Of a DNA stretch of 64,000 nt, positions 47,005 to 56,897 are shown one piece after another. A model generated the notes under the pieces. The model was given only the letters and a program-made list of their open reading frames with translations, did not search any database and had not been told where the DNA came from. Origin of the DNA: Acinetobacter calcoaceticus (GTDB lineage Bacteria; Pseudomonadota; Gammaproteobacteria; Pseudomonadales; Moraxellaceae). A program made the position numbers and the translations under genes. The DNA is taken from contig NZ_SLVJ01000004.1 in the NCBI RefSeq assembly GCF_004345325.1, forward strand, positions 120,474 through 184,473, read 5' to 3'. Each line of letters starts with the position of its first letter. Within the stretch, counting starts at the first letter, position 1.

Positions 47005-49401
47005 ATGTCTACTGCTTATACTGCTCAGACTGCGCCGAAGGCATTGTTTGACTATGACAAATATTGGGCATCCTGCTTTGAGCCGGCACCATTTTTACCT
47101 ATGTCGCGTGCCGAAATGGATCAACTCGGTTGGGATGCCTGTGATTTTATTTTAGTGTGTGGTGATGCTTATATTGATCACCCTTCATTTGTATCGGGCA
47201 TTATTGGTCGAGTACTCGAAGCACAAGGTTTTCGCGTCGGGATCATTGCCCAGCCGGATTGGACCGATGTCGAGGCGTTCCGTGTGTTGGGTCAACCAAC
47301 TTTGGCATGGGGTGTAACCGCAGGCAACATGGATTCAATGATTAACCGCTATACGGCTGATCGTAAAATCCGTTCTGATGATGCCTACTCACCAGACAAC
47401 CAGCCAAACAAACGCCCAGATCGTGCCGCAACGGTCTATTGCCAGCGTTGTCGTGAAGCATTTCCAGATACGCCTGTACTGCTCGGTGGTATCGAAGCCT
47501 CATTACGCCGCATCGCACATTATGATTACTGGTCAGACAAAGTACGTCGTTCGGTGTTGATGGATTCTAAAGCCGATCTATTGATGTACGGCAATGGCGA
47601 ACGTTCGATCATCGAAGTGATGCATCGTTTGGCCAAAGGTGAAAAGATTACTGAGATTACGGATGTACGTGGTACGGCATTTATCGTCAACAAACTCAAT
47701 CGTGGTTCTAAAGCGAAATTTGTTGAGATTGCATCGAATAACGTAGATGCAGTGGGTCGTGTCGATCCGATTATCAATCCCTATGTCATGACCGAAGACC
47801 TCGATGGCTGTGAAATCGAGAAAGACAAGGGCAACAGCCTCAGTCAATATCAGCATTTCCAAAAAGAATTGGTCGCACAACCGATTATTCGTGAAGGGGA
47901 TGCGCTCGATGCTGATACCCAGATCGTGCAGTTGCAACCAGCCAAAAGCAAAGCGATTAAACATAAATTACCACCGCGTGAATTGGCGGTGATTCGCTTA
48001 CCTGACTTTGAGCAAGTGGCTGAAGACCCTGTTTTATATGCGCATGCCAACCGAATTTTGCATTTAGAAACCAATCCGGGCAATGCCCGCGCCTTGGTAC
48101 AACGTCATGGTGAACGTGATGTGTGGTTGAATGCACCACCGATCCCATTGACCACCGAAGAAATGGACTATGTGTTTGACTTGCCTTATGCACGTCTACC
48201 TCATCCAGCTTATGCAGGATCGCGTTTCCCTGCCTTTGATATGATCAAATTTTCAGTCAACATTATGCGTGGCTGTTTTGGTGGTTGTACGTTCTGCTCG
48301 ATTACTGAGCACGAAGGCCGGATTATTCAGAACCGTTCTGAAGATTCGATTTTGCGTGAAATTGAAAAAATTCGCGATACTGCGCCAGGTTTTACCGGGA
48401 TCATTTCCGATCTGGGCGGGCCAACAGCCAATATGTATCGCTTGCACTGTAATGATCCTGAGATTGAAAAGAACTGTCGTAAGCCATCTTGTGTCTTCCC
48501 TGGGGTCTGCCAAAACCTACATACCGACCATGCGCCATTGACGCAGTTGTATCGTGATGCCCGCGCCCTGCCGGGGATTAAAAAGATCCTCATTGGTTCT
48601 GGTTTACGTTATGACTTGGCGGTGCTCAATCCAGAATATGTCAAAGAATTGGTGCAGCATCATGTCGGGGGCTATTTAAAAATTGCGCCTGAACATACCG
48701 AAAAAGGCCCATTGAACAAAATGATGAAGCCGGGCATCGGCACCTATGATCGATTCAAGCAAATGTTTGATCGCTTTAGTAAAGAAGCCGGCAAAGAGCA
48801 GTATTTGATTCCATACTTTATTGCTGCGCATCCGGGTACTACCGATTATGACATGATGAATTTGGCGATTTGGTTGAAGAAAAATGGTTTCCGTGCCGAT
48901 CAGGTACAGACCTTCTATCCTTCACCGATGGCCACTGCGACCACCATGTACCATACCTTGAAAAATCCATTGGCCAAGGTGGCACGCTATACCGAAGATG
49001 TTGATATTGTGAAAGGGGACAAGCGTCGTCGTTTGCATAAGGCCTTCTTGCGTTATCACGATCCAAACAACTGGCCTTTGCTGCGCCAAGCGCTCAAAGA
49101 GATGGGCCGTGCCGATCTGATTGGGAACTCGAAGCAACACTTGATCCCGACCTATCAACCGCAAGGCACTGAAGGTGAATATAAAACCGCACGTAAGAAA
49201 AATTCGAGCGTGGCTGGAGATTCGCAGAAGCGCTCAGGTGATCATCGTCAGGCACAGGCCAATAACCCATCACGTAAGCCGAAGCAAGGCCAATTGCTAA
49301 CCCAGCATACCGGATTGCCGCCACGTGAAACGGGTGATGCCAAGCTTGCGTTTAACCCGAACAAACCGAAGCAAAAATCGCGGAATAAAGCACGCGGCTA
49401 A
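47005..49401 (+). CDS. YgiQ family radical SAM protein
   Basis: 798-residue radical SAM protein with the 4Fe-4S motif [12 protein letters not shown] (CxxxCxxC, about residues 419-426) followed by [13 protein letters not shown]. The long N-terminal domain (about 1-390) is typical of YgiQ and starts with DILVC-type sequence [20 protein letters not shown]; further cysteines at about 495-515 ([16 protein letters not shown]) may bind an auxiliary cluster. The C-terminal about 70 residues are basic and disordered ([17 protein letters not shown]...[10 protein letters not shown]), which would suit RNA contact. The reaction is not established. A good terminator follows 18 bp after the stop. Confidence 0.9.
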   Translation: MSTAYTAQTAPKALFDYDKYWASCFEPAPFLPMSRAEMDQLGWDACDFILVCGDAYIDHPSFVSGIIGRVLEAQGFRVGIIAQPDWTDVEAFRVLGQPTLAWGVTAGNMDSMINRYTADRKIRSDDAYSPDNQPNKRPDRAATVYCQRCREAFPDTPVLLGGIEASLRRIAHYDYWSDKVRRSVLMDSKADLLMYGNGERSIIEVMHRLAKGEKITEITDVRGTAFIVNKLNRGSKAKFVEIASNNVDAVGRVDPIINPYVMTEDLDGCEIEKDKGNSLSQYQHFQKELVAQPIIREGDALDADTQIVQLQPAKSKAIKHKLPPRELAVIRLPDFEQVAEDPVLYAHANRILHLETNPGNARALVQRHGERDVWLNAPPIPLTTEEMDYVFDLPYARLPHPAYAGSRFPAFDMIKFSVNIMRGCFGGCTFCSITEHEGRIIQNRSEDSILREIEKIRDTAPGFTGIISDLGGPTANMYRLHCNDPEIEKNCRKPSCVFPGVCQNLHTDHAPLTQLYRDARALPGIKKILIGSGLRYDLAVLNPEYVKELVQHHVGGYLKIAPEHTEKGPLNKMMKPGIGTYDRFKQMFDRFSKEAGKEQYLIPYFIAAHPGTTDYDMMNLAIWLKKNGFRADQVQTFYPSPMATATTMYHTLKNPLAKVARYTEDVDIVKGDKRRRLHKAFLRYHDPNNWPLLRQALKEMGRADLIGNSKQHLIPTYQPQGTEGEYKTARKKNSSVAGDSQKRSGDHRQAQANNPSRKPKQGQLLTQHTGLPPRETGDAKLAFNPNKPKQKSRNKARG

Positions 49402-49418
49402 GCGTGACATTGAAAATC

Positions 49419-49448
49419 AAAGAGGATGCAGCAGCATCCTCTTTTTTT
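49419..49448 (+). terminator. Intrinsic terminator after ygiQ
   Basis: AAAGAGGATGC-AGCA-GCATCCTCTTT with seven or more T residues. Confidence 0.9.
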
Positions 49449-49962
49449 GGGTCTAGATTGAGTCAATCTGAGTTGATCTAATCTTGACCTAAGCGCGATT
49501 TTCGAGTTAGGCCACACTTTCACAAAGGCTGAAAGTGTAACGAAAGTTTCTTGGTTGAATGCTTTTTGTAAAGGCTGAAAATAAGGCTACCACTCTATCC
49601 CAATGAATTTGGGCGAAATCCACACCGCTATAGGCTAATTACGCCATAAGTGTGAAGTTCTGCAACAATGTTTTGTGGGAGATGATTGTTTTTTAATTTA
49701 GATGTGGGTATAACAATAAGCTGAAGTATATTCATATTTGTGCAACATAGTGTGAATATTATCAAGACTGATTCAATTGAATATTAAAAAAAGTCTATCA
49801 AATCTCACCCAATGGATGTGGATGCAAGGATAGAACTGGATATCTCGCAATTGAATCATTGTATTCAATTCAGCGTTCAAATTGAAAAATTCAACTGTAT
49901 AATTGATAAAAAAAACGGTTGTGAAACCGATGAGTCAATTATAAGGATATAAGGAAATAGCG
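49449..49962. other. Intergenic region before the DUF2726 gene
   Basis: About 510 bp, no supported gene. A perfect 9-bp hairpin ACACTTTCA (49514-49522) / TGAAAGTGT (49530-49538) is present, and AAAGGCTGAAA occurs at 49524-49534 and 49570-49580. A possible promoter is TTCAAA (49876-49881) and TATAAT (49898-49903) with a 16-bp spacer, about 60 bp before the next start. Confidence 0.45.
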
Positions 49963-50502
49963 ATGGATGTAATGATGATTGCTAGTTTGCTCATACTCTG
50001 TCTGGTGATCTTTCTGGGCTATAGTCGTTTACGACGAAATCAGCAGAAGGACAGCGCACTGAGACAAAAAGCAGTGTTGAGTACCACTGAGCAACTGATG
50101 TTTAGCCGACTGCGCGAAGTATTGCCGCAGACTCAAGTGTTGGCGCATGTTTCATTTGATGCGTTACTGACCACAAAATATTTACACACGCGGCGTAAAT
50201 ACCAAAAAATGGTGGCGGATTTTGTCTTGCTCGATCAGGACTATCGCGTGATTGCTGTGATTGCTGTCGCTGATTTTAACCTGATGAAGCGATCTAAAAA
50301 TGCAGCTTTTCAAGATGCCATGCTCGAAGCGGCAGGTTACCGTGTACTGCGTTATGTCGGTGTACCTGATGCTGCGCAACTCCGAGTGGATTTCTTATAC
50401 AACCTCAACACCACACTCGATGGCGAACATGTTGCTGGTCAATTGCTCAATAATGCGCAAAGTTATGCAGAGCGTATTGCACAATCCCGTGCTTTTGGTT
50501 AA
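49963..50502 (+). CDS. DUF2726 domain membrane-anchored protein
   Basis: 179-residue protein with an N-terminal transmembrane segment (about residues 2-20, VMMIASLLILCLVIFLGYS) and a cytoplasmic DUF2726 domain: STTEQLMFSRLREVLPQTQVLAHVSF, then YQKMVADFVLLDQDYRVIAVIAVAD and KNAAFQDAMLEAAGYRVLRY. The D and E plus KN residues recall a restriction-endonuclease-like fold, which has been proposed for DUF2726-type domains; catalysis here is not shown. AAGGAAATAGCG precedes the ATG. A terminator lies directly after it. Confidence 0.8.
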   Translation: MDVMMIASLLILCLVIFLGYSRLRRNQQKDSALRQKAVLSTTEQLMFSRLREVLPQTQVLAHVSFDALLTTKYLHTRRKYQKMVADFVLLDQDYRVIAVIAVADFNLMKRSKNAAFQDAMLEAAGYRVLRYVGVPDAAQLRVDFLYNLNTTLDGEHVAGQLLNNAQSYAERIAQSRAFG

Positions 50503-50504
50503 AC

Positions 50505-50534
50505 AAAAAAATGCATGTTCATCATGCATTTTTT
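50505..50534. terminator. Intrinsic terminator after the DUF2726 gene
   Basis: AAAAAATGCATG / CATGCATTTTTT with a TTCAT loop; symmetrical, so it could also act leftward for the ridA-type gene. Confidence 0.85.
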
Positions 50535-50560
50535 GTGTCTCACATTCTGCTCAAAACTCA

Positions 50561-50594
50561 GTCTAAAACGCGGTCTAAAACGCGGTCTAGAACC
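50561..50594. repeat. 12-bp tandem repeat
   Basis: GTCTAAAACGCG at 50561-50572 and 50573-50584, followed by the degenerate GTCTAGAACC (50585-50594). The preceding 12 bases (GCTCAAAACTCA) look like a further decayed copy. Lies between the convergent DUF2726 and RidA-type genes. Confidence 0.75.
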
Positions 50595-50608
50595 AACCTA
50601 ACTGCAAT

Positions 50609-50962
50609 TTAAGGTTTAACCGCAACCACTGTCATTTCAACCAAAACATCAGCGTGATATAACTTGGCCTCTACACAAGTACGAGGTGGCGCTTGTATAT
50701 CTGCACACCACGCATCCCACACCGCATTCATTGCTGCATAGTCGAGGCTGATGTCTTTTAAGAAGATCATCACTGACATGATGTGCTGCTTGTCCGTGCC
50801 GGCTTCAGCCAATAAACGATCGATCAGGTCTAAGGTTTGTTGGGTCTGCGCTGTAATGTCTACACTGGTATCATCAGCCAATTGACCTGCCAAATGCACT
50901 AAATCCCCTGAAATGGCGACTTCGGAATAGCGTTTTGTCACATGTAAACGTTGCACGGTCAT
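50609..50962 (-). CDS. RidA (YjgF/YER057c/UK114) family protein
   Basis: 117-residue protein of the Rid family, whose members hydrolyse reactive enamines and imines made by PLP enzymes. The region APPRTCVEAKLYHADVLVEMTVVAV holds the conserved Arg that binds the substrate carboxylate; the N-terminal half has AISGDLVHLAGQLADDTS. The protein resembles the shorter YoaB-like Rid group, where activity is less certain than for RidA itself. Convergent with the DUF2726 gene. Confidence 0.88.
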   Translation of the reverse strand: MTVQRLHVTKRYSEVAISGDLVHLAGQLADDTSVDITAQTQQTLDLIDRLLAEAGTDKQHIMSVMIFLKDISLDYAAMNAVWDAWCADIQAPPRTCVEAKLYHADVLVEMTVVAVKP

Positions 50963-51092
50963 GAGGGTACTCTGTTGAAATGAAAGGGCCTCAGTTTACG
51001 TGAAGCATGGCAGATCTGCAAAGTCGTTACTGGCCCAATGCCATCGCCCATGTGTAGATCTTCATACCAGTCGGTGGATGTATAGGATTGGC

Positions 51093-51293
51093 TTAAGCCG
51101 CCAATGATTCAATTCGAATCAGTTGCTTGGCATTAAAAACAAAATAGCAATCTTGTTCTGGACACACGATCAGATTGCCCAAATTTAAAAATAGAATTTG
51201 AGCTTGGCGCAATTGGTTTAGACAACTGGCAATGCTGCTGTGTGTCGGGCAAAGTTGGGCTAAGTGTTGTAGTGAAATCGGTGCTGTATACAT
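51093..51293 (-). CDS. Small hypothetical protein
   Basis: 66 residues, MYTAPISLQHLAQLCPTHSS... The first half (SLQHLAQLCP...SIASCLNQLRQAQILF) has the spacing of a small winged helix, loosely like FeoC, and the second half is beta-like (LGNLIVCPEQDCYFVF). Four cysteines could bind a metal. AGGA lies about 10 bases before the start. It lies between RidA- and creD-type genes, all leftward. It may be real but I cannot name a family. Confidence 0.45.
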   Translation of the reverse strand: MYTAPISLQHLAQLCPTHSSIASCLNQLRQAQILFLNLGNLIVCPEQDCYFVFNAKQLIRIESLAA

Positions 51294-51427
51294 GCTGTTC
51301 TGTTCCTATCTCAAGATCGGCGGATCCAGCCTGTACTTGGCTGCATCCGCTATCTTGTCTTGGTGATTGGGTTAGTTAATGAGTGGGATAGTGGGTTGTT
51401 TAATGAATGGGTTAATTCAGGATTAAG

Positions 51428-52936
51428 TTATTTCGTTTGATCAGTCGGGTTCGGCTGGTCATTCTCGTCAGTCTGGTCGCTTTGGCTTGAAGCCGTGTTC
51501 ACTTGGGTAAATGCGGATGGCACCCCATGCATCGTGGTGGGCTTATTGGCATTGATGGTTTTCTGTTGTAGTTGATACCAGTTCACATGACGGGTGACAA
51601 ACATCACTGCGGCCAAGAGCAAGAATGAGATCACCGCGCCGATGAGGAAGGTCTTGCTACTCGATTGTAATAACAGATAGATCATGGCGTAGAGCAAGCT
51701 CAAAATCACCCCGAAAATTGCTGCAGGCTTGATGCCCTGCATGACAAAGTACAGATACCAAGTGATCAGGCTAATACAGGCAATGGCTGCCACCACATAG
51801 GCCAAGGCAAAGGCGTAGTATTCGCTGATCGAGAGCAACAATACAAAGAAGATACCCTGTGCCATCGCCACCAAAGCATATTGGATCGGATGGATCGGCA
51901 GGCCTTTGAGCACTTCAAACAAGAAGAAGCAGGCAAAGCTAATAAAGATAATCGCGATGCCATATTTGATAGCGCGGTCAGTTTGGGTATAGACGTCAGC
52001 AGCTTGAAGGAATTCAGTAGACAGGCCAATTTTTTCGCCATCGAATGCGGCTTCTGACTCATAGGCGGCATTTGCGACCGGTCCACTGACCAAGGCACGT
52101 AAGCAGTCGTTGCTGCTACATTCGACCAAACGGTTGAGGTTTTGCTGACCCAGCGCAATATTTTTCCACTTCGCGCTAAATTCATCGCTTTGGCTGAGTT
52201 TTTCAAAGGGTAGATTTTGCCCATCATATTTAACTTCAGACCAATTACCATCAGCTTGGTAGCTGACTGATTGGCTGGTGGGAATCAGATTGAATTTACT
52301 CAGACCATTGCTCTCAAGCTGGAGCTGAAAGGCGAAGCCTTTGGTGATCGCCGCTAAAATCTCAGGTCGTTGCTGCCCTGAGATACGCATAAAATTGAGA
52401 CCATTGCGTTGGCTGTCTTGCGGACTAAATTCGAATGGGTAGCTTTGTCCTGCAATCACTAAGCTTGGCTTGGCGTTCAGGCCACGCGGGTCTTGGATCG
52501 GCAACACGATCTCAGCTTGATTCCATTGATAGGCTTGGCTGCTATCAGTCTGTGCGGCAAATTGACCTTGACCTGTTAAGTGGGCTGAGTAACTGATCGC
52601 ACGATAAATGCCACGCTTATAGTTGTCATCGGTGATGTTAAATTTGGCTGCCCATTGGCTATGTTGCGCAGGGAAAAAAGCCCATTGTGTTTTGTCACAA
52701 GCATATTCTTTTTTGTTGTCATCGATGCAGGTGCTTTTTACCGGATAAGGTACACGAATAAAGGGTGTGACCACGGTTTGTGCACTGATCTGTGACCTGG
52801 AAATGTCATTAATAAAGTCTTGATGATAGCCTTGTCGTTCACTGACCAAGCCAGAGATAAACATCAAACCAAAAAAAGCGACGGCAACAATAAATAAGAT
52901 AGCCAACAATTTTAGGCCAAGATTTTGAGCACGCAT
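51428..52936 (-). CDS. creD: Inner-membrane protein CreD
   Basis: 502-residue inner-membrane protein of the CreBC regulon, linked in other bacteria to envelope integrity and beta-lactam response. One N-terminal transmembrane helix (about 9-29) precedes a large periplasmic domain (about 30-330, with RGIYRAISYSAHLTGQGQF and KFNLIPTSQSVSYQADGNW). A cluster of five or six helices follows (about 335-460), including FLFEVLKGLPIHPIQYALVAMAQGIFFVLLLSISEY, the diagnostic CreD segment. The tail is polar and Gln/Asp-rich. AAGGGATCGCC precedes the ATG. A CreB tag lies 82 bp upstream. Confidence 0.94.
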   Translation of the reverse strand: MRAQNLGLKLLAILFIVAVAFFGLMFISGLVSERQGYHQDFINDISRSQISAQTVVTPFIRVPYPVKSTCIDDNKKEYACDKTQWAFFPAQHSQWAAKFNITDDNYKRGIYRAISYSAHLTGQGQFAAQTDSSQAYQWNQAEIVLPIQDPRGLNAKPSLVIAGQSYPFEFSPQDSQRNGLNFMRISGQQRPEILAAITKGFAFQLQLESNGLSKFNLIPTSQSVSYQADGNWSEVKYDGQNLPFEKLSQSDEFSAKWKNIALGQQNLNRLVECSSNDCLRALVSGPVANAAYESEAAFDGEKIGLSTEFLQAADVYTQTDRAIKYGIAIIFISFACFFLFEVLKGLPIHPIQYALVAMAQGIFFVLLLSISEYYAFALAYVVAAIACISLITWYLYFVMQGIKPAAIFGVILSLLYAMIYLLLQSSSKTFLIGAVISFLLLAAVMFVTRHVNWYQLQQKTINANKPTTMHGVPSAFTQVNTASSQSDQTDENDQPNPTDQTK

Positions 52937-53013
52937 GGCGATCCCTTGCGATCGAATGAAGTGTGCTCATTGTGCAAGGTCGAGATGGGTTTTATTTGAG
53001 TTGGATTTGAGTT

Positions 53014-54477
53014 TTAGGTGAAGTTCTTGTGAAGTTGAATCTGCACCAAGACCCCTGCTTGATGTGGAGCGCAGGTTTTGAATTGATTTGCGGCACAATT
53101 TTCAATGCGGATCTGACCATGATGTTGCTCAATCACCTGTTGCACGATACTCAAACCAATACCTGAACTGCGTTGTTGGGTCAGCGGTCTAGGCAGTGAA
53201 AAATAGGTCTCAAAAATCTGCGCCAGTGCGTATTCGGGGATGCTTTCACCTTCGTTAAAGAGATCAATATGAAACATTTGTGTGGCCTCGACGTAATGTA
53301 AGCGCAGTGCAATTTTGGCGGAGCAGGGGGCAAAATCCAGTGCATTGTCGAGCAGGTTGAGCAGCATATGTTGCAGCCAAAAACGATCGGCATAGATAAA
53401 ACAATGCGCTGCAATGTCGAGCTGAGATTGGATATTTTTGCTTTGGATTTGACTGTGCTGTTGGCTCATTACGTGATTGATCAGTTCGGATAAATTGACC
53501 CGTTGCAGATCCAATGTGTGCTTGGATTTTTCCAGTCGGGTCAGCAACAACATTCGTTCGATCAGGGTCTTTAAGCGTTGACTCTGACTGTGAATATGCG
53601 CGGCAAATTGTTGTTGATCGGGCAAGGGCAGTGGCTCATTGAGGATTTCGGCACTGGCTTGGATTGCCGTCAACGGGCTTTTCAGTTCATGGGTTAAAGT
53701 GTTGACATAGTGTTCGACATAACCTCGGTCTTCGAGGCGTTCTCGCATCTGTTCAACGGCTTGGGTGACCAAGTTCAATTCTTGGGCCGAATTAAAATAT
53801 GGCGCTTGATTGACCGGTGCCAAGGCTTGTGCATATTTACGCACTTTATCGATGCTGTGCTTAATCCAATACGCCACCAAACTGGCCAAAAATAGACTGA
53901 TCAATGCAGTCCAGAGTGCTTGTTGCAACAGTTGGTCTTCGGCGCGTTGCATATAGGGTTGTACCGAGCTATTTGGCTTGCCAATACTGATTACCCCAAT
54001 CATTTTTTGCTGATCATAGATCGGTGCAGCGATAAACATTACCGAACTGCTGGGGTCGTCATAGCTGGGGCTAGAACGTACCCCGTATTGGCCTTTGAGG
54101 GTCAGATAGACATCATTCCATTTTGAATAATCTTGTCCAGTGGCGCGTCCTTGTGAATCGTAGATGACCCTGCCTTGGGTATCGGTAATATAGATTTGCT
54201 GATTAATATTTTGTTTGGTGTGTTGCCAGATATTGGCATTGAGTTTGCGTAGTAGCGCATTTTGAATTTTCTGATCAAATTTTTCAGTGCCCACTTCGCC
54301 ATTCACGATATCTTCTGCCACCAAGACCGCGATGATATTGGCGTTCTCTGCCAAAGTATCTTCAACCACTTGACGCATATTGGGTTTGACTTGCTGATTA
54401 AAGGCATTGGACATAAACCACAGCCCAAGCAAGATCACCAAGCCAAAGAAAAACCAAATTCGGATAAAGATCGACAT
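53014..54477 (-). CDS. creC: Sensor histidine kinase CreC
   Basis: About 487-residue membrane kinase, partner of CreB. Two transmembrane helices (about 5-25 and 185-205) flank a periplasmic sensor domain that has single-Cache-like sequence (IYITDTQGRVIYDSQGRATG, SVMFIAAPIYDQQKMIGVISIGKP). The kinase core shows the H-box LTHELKSPLTAIQASAEIL (phosphoacceptor His), N-box LLNLLDNALDFAPC and G-box RSSGIGLSIVQQVIEQHHG. I use the ATG complementary to 54475-54477; the TTG one codon upstream would abut the creB stop. Translation is probably coupled with creB. Its final codons double as the cre-tag for creD. Confidence 0.94.
   Translation of the reverse strand: MSIFIRIWFFFGLVILLGLWFMSNAFNQQVKPNMRQVVEDTLAENANIIAVLVAEDIVNGEVGTEKFDQKIQNALLRKLNANIWQHTKQNINQQIYITDTQGRVIYDSQGRATGQDYSKWNDVYLTLKGQYGVRSSPSYDDPSSSVMFIAAPIYDQQKMIGVISIGKPNSSVQPYMQRAEDQLLQQALWTALISLFLASLVAYWIKHSIDKVRKYAQALAPVNQAPYFNSAQELNLVTQAVEQMRERLEDRGYVEHYVNTLTHELKSPLTAIQASAEILNEPLPLPDQQQFAAHIHSQSQRLKTLIERMLLLTRLEKSKHTLDLQRVNLSELINHVMSQQHSQIQSKNIQSQLDIAAHCFIYADRFWLQHMLLNLLDNALDFAPCSAKIALRLHYVEATQMFHIDLFNEGESIPEYALAQIFETYFSLPRPLTQQRSSGIGLSIVQQVIEQHHGQIRIENCAANQFKTCAPHQAGVLVQIQLHKNFT
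53018..53033 (-). promoter_or_regulatory. CreB recognition tag for creD, inside the creC 3' end
   Basis: On the minus strand TTCAC-AAGAAC-TTCAC, an exact match to the cre-tag TTCACnnnnnnTTCAC established in E. coli. It encodes the last codons of creC (HKNFT then stop) and ends 82 bp before creD, as expected for an activator site. Confidence 0.85.
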
Positions 54478-54480
54478 CAA

Positions 54481-55329
54481 TTAATCCATACGCTTCAAAC
54501 GATAGCCAAAGCCACGATGGGTGACGATGGGATCTCGATCAGGTTCAACCAGTTTAAGTTTTTGCCGCAGGCTTTTAATATGGGTATCCACGGTGCGCTC
54601 TAAGCTATGCTCAGGATGTTCCCAGATGTGATCCATCAATTGTTGACGACTAAACACTTGTTCAGGGTGGTCGATAAACAGTTTGAGCAGACGATATTCA
54701 TAGCGGGTCAGTTGTAATGTCGTTCCAAAATACACAATTTGCACACTGTCTTCGAGCAACTGCCAGATGGGAGGCGTGTTCATTTGAGTGGAATGGGTGG
54801 GGCTGGCATGGGCTTGGCTGGCGGCTAAGCCATTTGGCTGTGTTGGCGCAGTATTGATCTGCAGTGTAGTCGTGGCAACCTGAGGTTGCGTAGCGTGTTG
54901 GGCGTGTTGCGCAGTGACCTGAAGCTGTGTGGCGTGTTGCAGGGTAGCCTGTTGCTGCAACTCCATACGTCGCCAGATGGCTTTGATCCGCGACACAATC
55001 TCACGTGAACTAAAAGGCTTGCTACAGTAGTCATCCGCACCAATTTCCAGACCGATGATGCGGTCGATCTCATCATCACGTGCGGTCAAAAATAATAATG
55101 GGGTATGACTGATGCTGCGGATTTTCTTGCACACTTCAAAGCCATTCAGATCGGGCAGACCCACATCTAAGATAATAAAATCAAAATTTTGTTGTTGTAC
55201 CAATTCGATCGCATGCCATCCGCTGCTGGCCCAAACCACTGTCCAGTCCTCGCGCTCTAGTGCATAACGCAGTGGCAGTAATATCGCAGCATCGTCTTCA
55301 ATACAGAGGATTTTTTTTTGATCATTCAT
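54481..55329 (-). CDS. creB: Response regulator CreB, with extended linker
   Basis: 282-residue OmpR/PhoB-type regulator; E. coli CreB is about 229. The receiver domain (1-118) has the acidic pair ED in CIEDDAAIL, phosphoacceptor Asp55 in IILDVGLPD, and Lys103 in CSKPFSSREI. The winged-helix domain (about 186-282) shows TRYEYRLLKLFIDHPEQVFSRQQLMDHIW and RTVDTHIKSLRQKL. Between them is an unusual 65-residue linker (121-185) rich in Gln, Ala, Thr and His with imperfect repeats (QHATQLQV, QHATQPQV). First gene of creB-creC-creD. Confidence 0.93.
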   Translation of the reverse strand: MNDQKKILCIEDDAAILLPLRYALEREDWTVVWASSGWHAIELVQQQNFDFIILDVGLPDLNGFEVCKKIRSISHTPLLFLTARDDEIDRIIGLEIGADDYCSKPFSSREIVSRIKAIWRRMELQQQATLQHATQLQVTAQHAQHATQPQVATTTLQINTAPTQPNGLAASQAHASPTHSTQMNTPPIWQLLEDSVQIVYFGTTLQLTRYEYRLLKLFIDHPEQVFSRQQLMDHIWEHPEHSLERTVDTHIKSLRQKLKLVEPDRDPIVTHRGFGYRLKRMD

Positions 55330-55758
55330 AGGTTGAATTTAGGCTTAGGTCAGGCTAAAGATATTAAAATACAGGTAAACCACTACGTTAAATGTTTGAT
55401 GTGAAAAAGAACAGTATTAAAGATGAAATAAAACAACAGCATTGATGCAATCAGATCAGAGGAAAAGTGGCGTATGTACAGGCAGCATTTGGAGGAGGAT
55501 GTTTTTTGGCGTGATTCAGGATTATTTTATTTATGAGGAGGGTGACGTGATTCATCACTTGAGTGCCCTGTCATTATCGGATTTGATCGTCACGCCAATC
55601 ACAGGACAACATGCTAAAAGTAAAGGTGATTTTTAGCATCTCAATGCCTACACTGGATAAATGTAAGCTGGCAATAGAGTACGCTAAATTAAAATTAAAT
55701 GGGTAATAATTTGAGTGAATTCTATTCGATTGCTCATTAATTGATCATTGGATTCTTT
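55330..55758. other. Intergenic region between dinB and creB, with a possible small ORF
   Basis: Both flanking genes read leftward. A rightward frame from ATG 55499 to TAG 55636 encodes 45 residues after a GGAGGAGG sequence at 55491-55498, and a GTG at 55547 follows another GAGGAGG. I cannot show that it is translated. No other gene is supported; no CreB tag was seen before creB. Confidence 0.35.
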
Positions 55759-56817
55759 CTAAGACCACAACGACAATTGTTGATCCTCTTGCGGCTCCAT
55801 CAATTGATAGACCCCAACTCCGACCAATCGAAACAAGTCCTCAGCGCCAATCTGCATGTCTAGAAGTAACTGTTGCAGCACCAAAGTCATTTCATCTGCG
55901 CTGTTTAAAGGCTGTTTAAAACTTTTGCTGTGCTGTAAGACTTGAAAGTTCTTCAGTTTTAATTTGACCGTCACGCCGCGTGCCAACAGTTGCTTGCGTT
56001 GGAGTGTGGCCCAGACTTGTGCGATTAATCCATCCCAATAGGGTTGGCAGGCCGCCAAGTTGAGGTCTAGGTCAAAGGTGGTTTCTTTGGAAATCTGCAA
56101 CCGTTGACGCTCAGCTTGGACTGGACGTTCATCAATCCCTTGGGCATAGAGGAAAAGTTGTTTGCCATGTTTTCCAAAATGATGGGTCAGCACATTTTCA
56201 TCGATCTGCTGTAAGTCGCCTAATGTTTCTAGCTTTAAGCTTTGCAATTTGGCAGCAGTGACTCGACCGACACCGGGAATTTTTTTCAACGGCAGGTCGA
56301 GGATAAAGTGCTGTACTTGACTGGGTTTAATGATGCAGATGCCATTGGGTTTATGCCAATCAGAAGCAATTTTTGCTAAAAATTTATTCGGTGCGACGCC
56401 AGCAGAGGCGGTCAGCCCAGTGCTGGCAAAGATATCGGCACGGATGCATTCTGCGACTTCAGTGGCACTGGGAATGTGCTTGAGATTTTCTGTGACATCT
56501 AAAAAGGCTTCATCTAGGGACAGGGGTTCAATCAAGTGGGTGTATTGTTGGAATATATGGTGAATCTGCGCGGAGACTTCGCGGTATTTATTGAAATTGG
56601 GTTCGATGATCACCAACTGCGGACACAGTTTGCGGGCTTGGGTCATGGACATGGCCGAGCGAAGCCCAAAGACCCGTGCTGGATAAGAGGCGGCTGCAAT
56701 CACCGCACGAGGATGATTGGATGAAATCACCACGGGAAGATGTTTGAGTTCTGGACGATCCAGCAGCTCCACAGATGCATAAAACGCATCCATATCGATA
56801 TGTATGATTTTTCTCAT
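55759..56817 (-). CDS. dinB: DNA polymerase IV
   Basis: Y-family translesion polymerase, 352 residues. The start is the ATG that begins [17 protein letters not shown]; an earlier in-frame ATG at 56835 would add six residues. Catalytic acids are in [10 protein letters not shown] and [10 protein letters not shown]; the finger region [15 protein letters not shown] and the helix-hairpin-helix [17 protein letters not shown] are clear. The C-terminal little-finger domain ends at about residue 345 with no extended beta-clamp tail beyond [12 protein letters not shown], whose QLSLW resembles a clamp-binding peptide. Confidence 0.96.
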   Translation of the reverse strand: MRKIIHIDMDAFYASVELLDRPELKHLPVVISSNHPRAVIAAASYPARVFGLRSAMSMTQARKLCPQLVIIEPNFNKYREVSAQIHHIFQQYTHLIEPLSLDEAFLDVTENLKHIPSATEVAECIRADIFASTGLTASAGVAPNKFLAKIASDWHKPNGICIIKPSQVQHFILDLPLKKIPGVGRVTAAKLQSLKLETLGDLQQIDENVLTHHFGKHGKQLFLYAQGIDERPVQAERQRLQISKETTFDLDLNLAACQPYWDGLIAQVWATLQRKQLLARGVTVKLKLKNFQVLQHSKSFKQPLNSADEMTLVLQQLLLDMQIGAEDLFRLVGVGVYQLMEPQEDQQLSLWS

Positions 56818-56897
56818 GCAGGGCACATTGCACAATCCACAGTGAGCTTATTTTAATCTAGATTGGGTGCTGATTTTCACAAACTTTAGTGCAAGCC

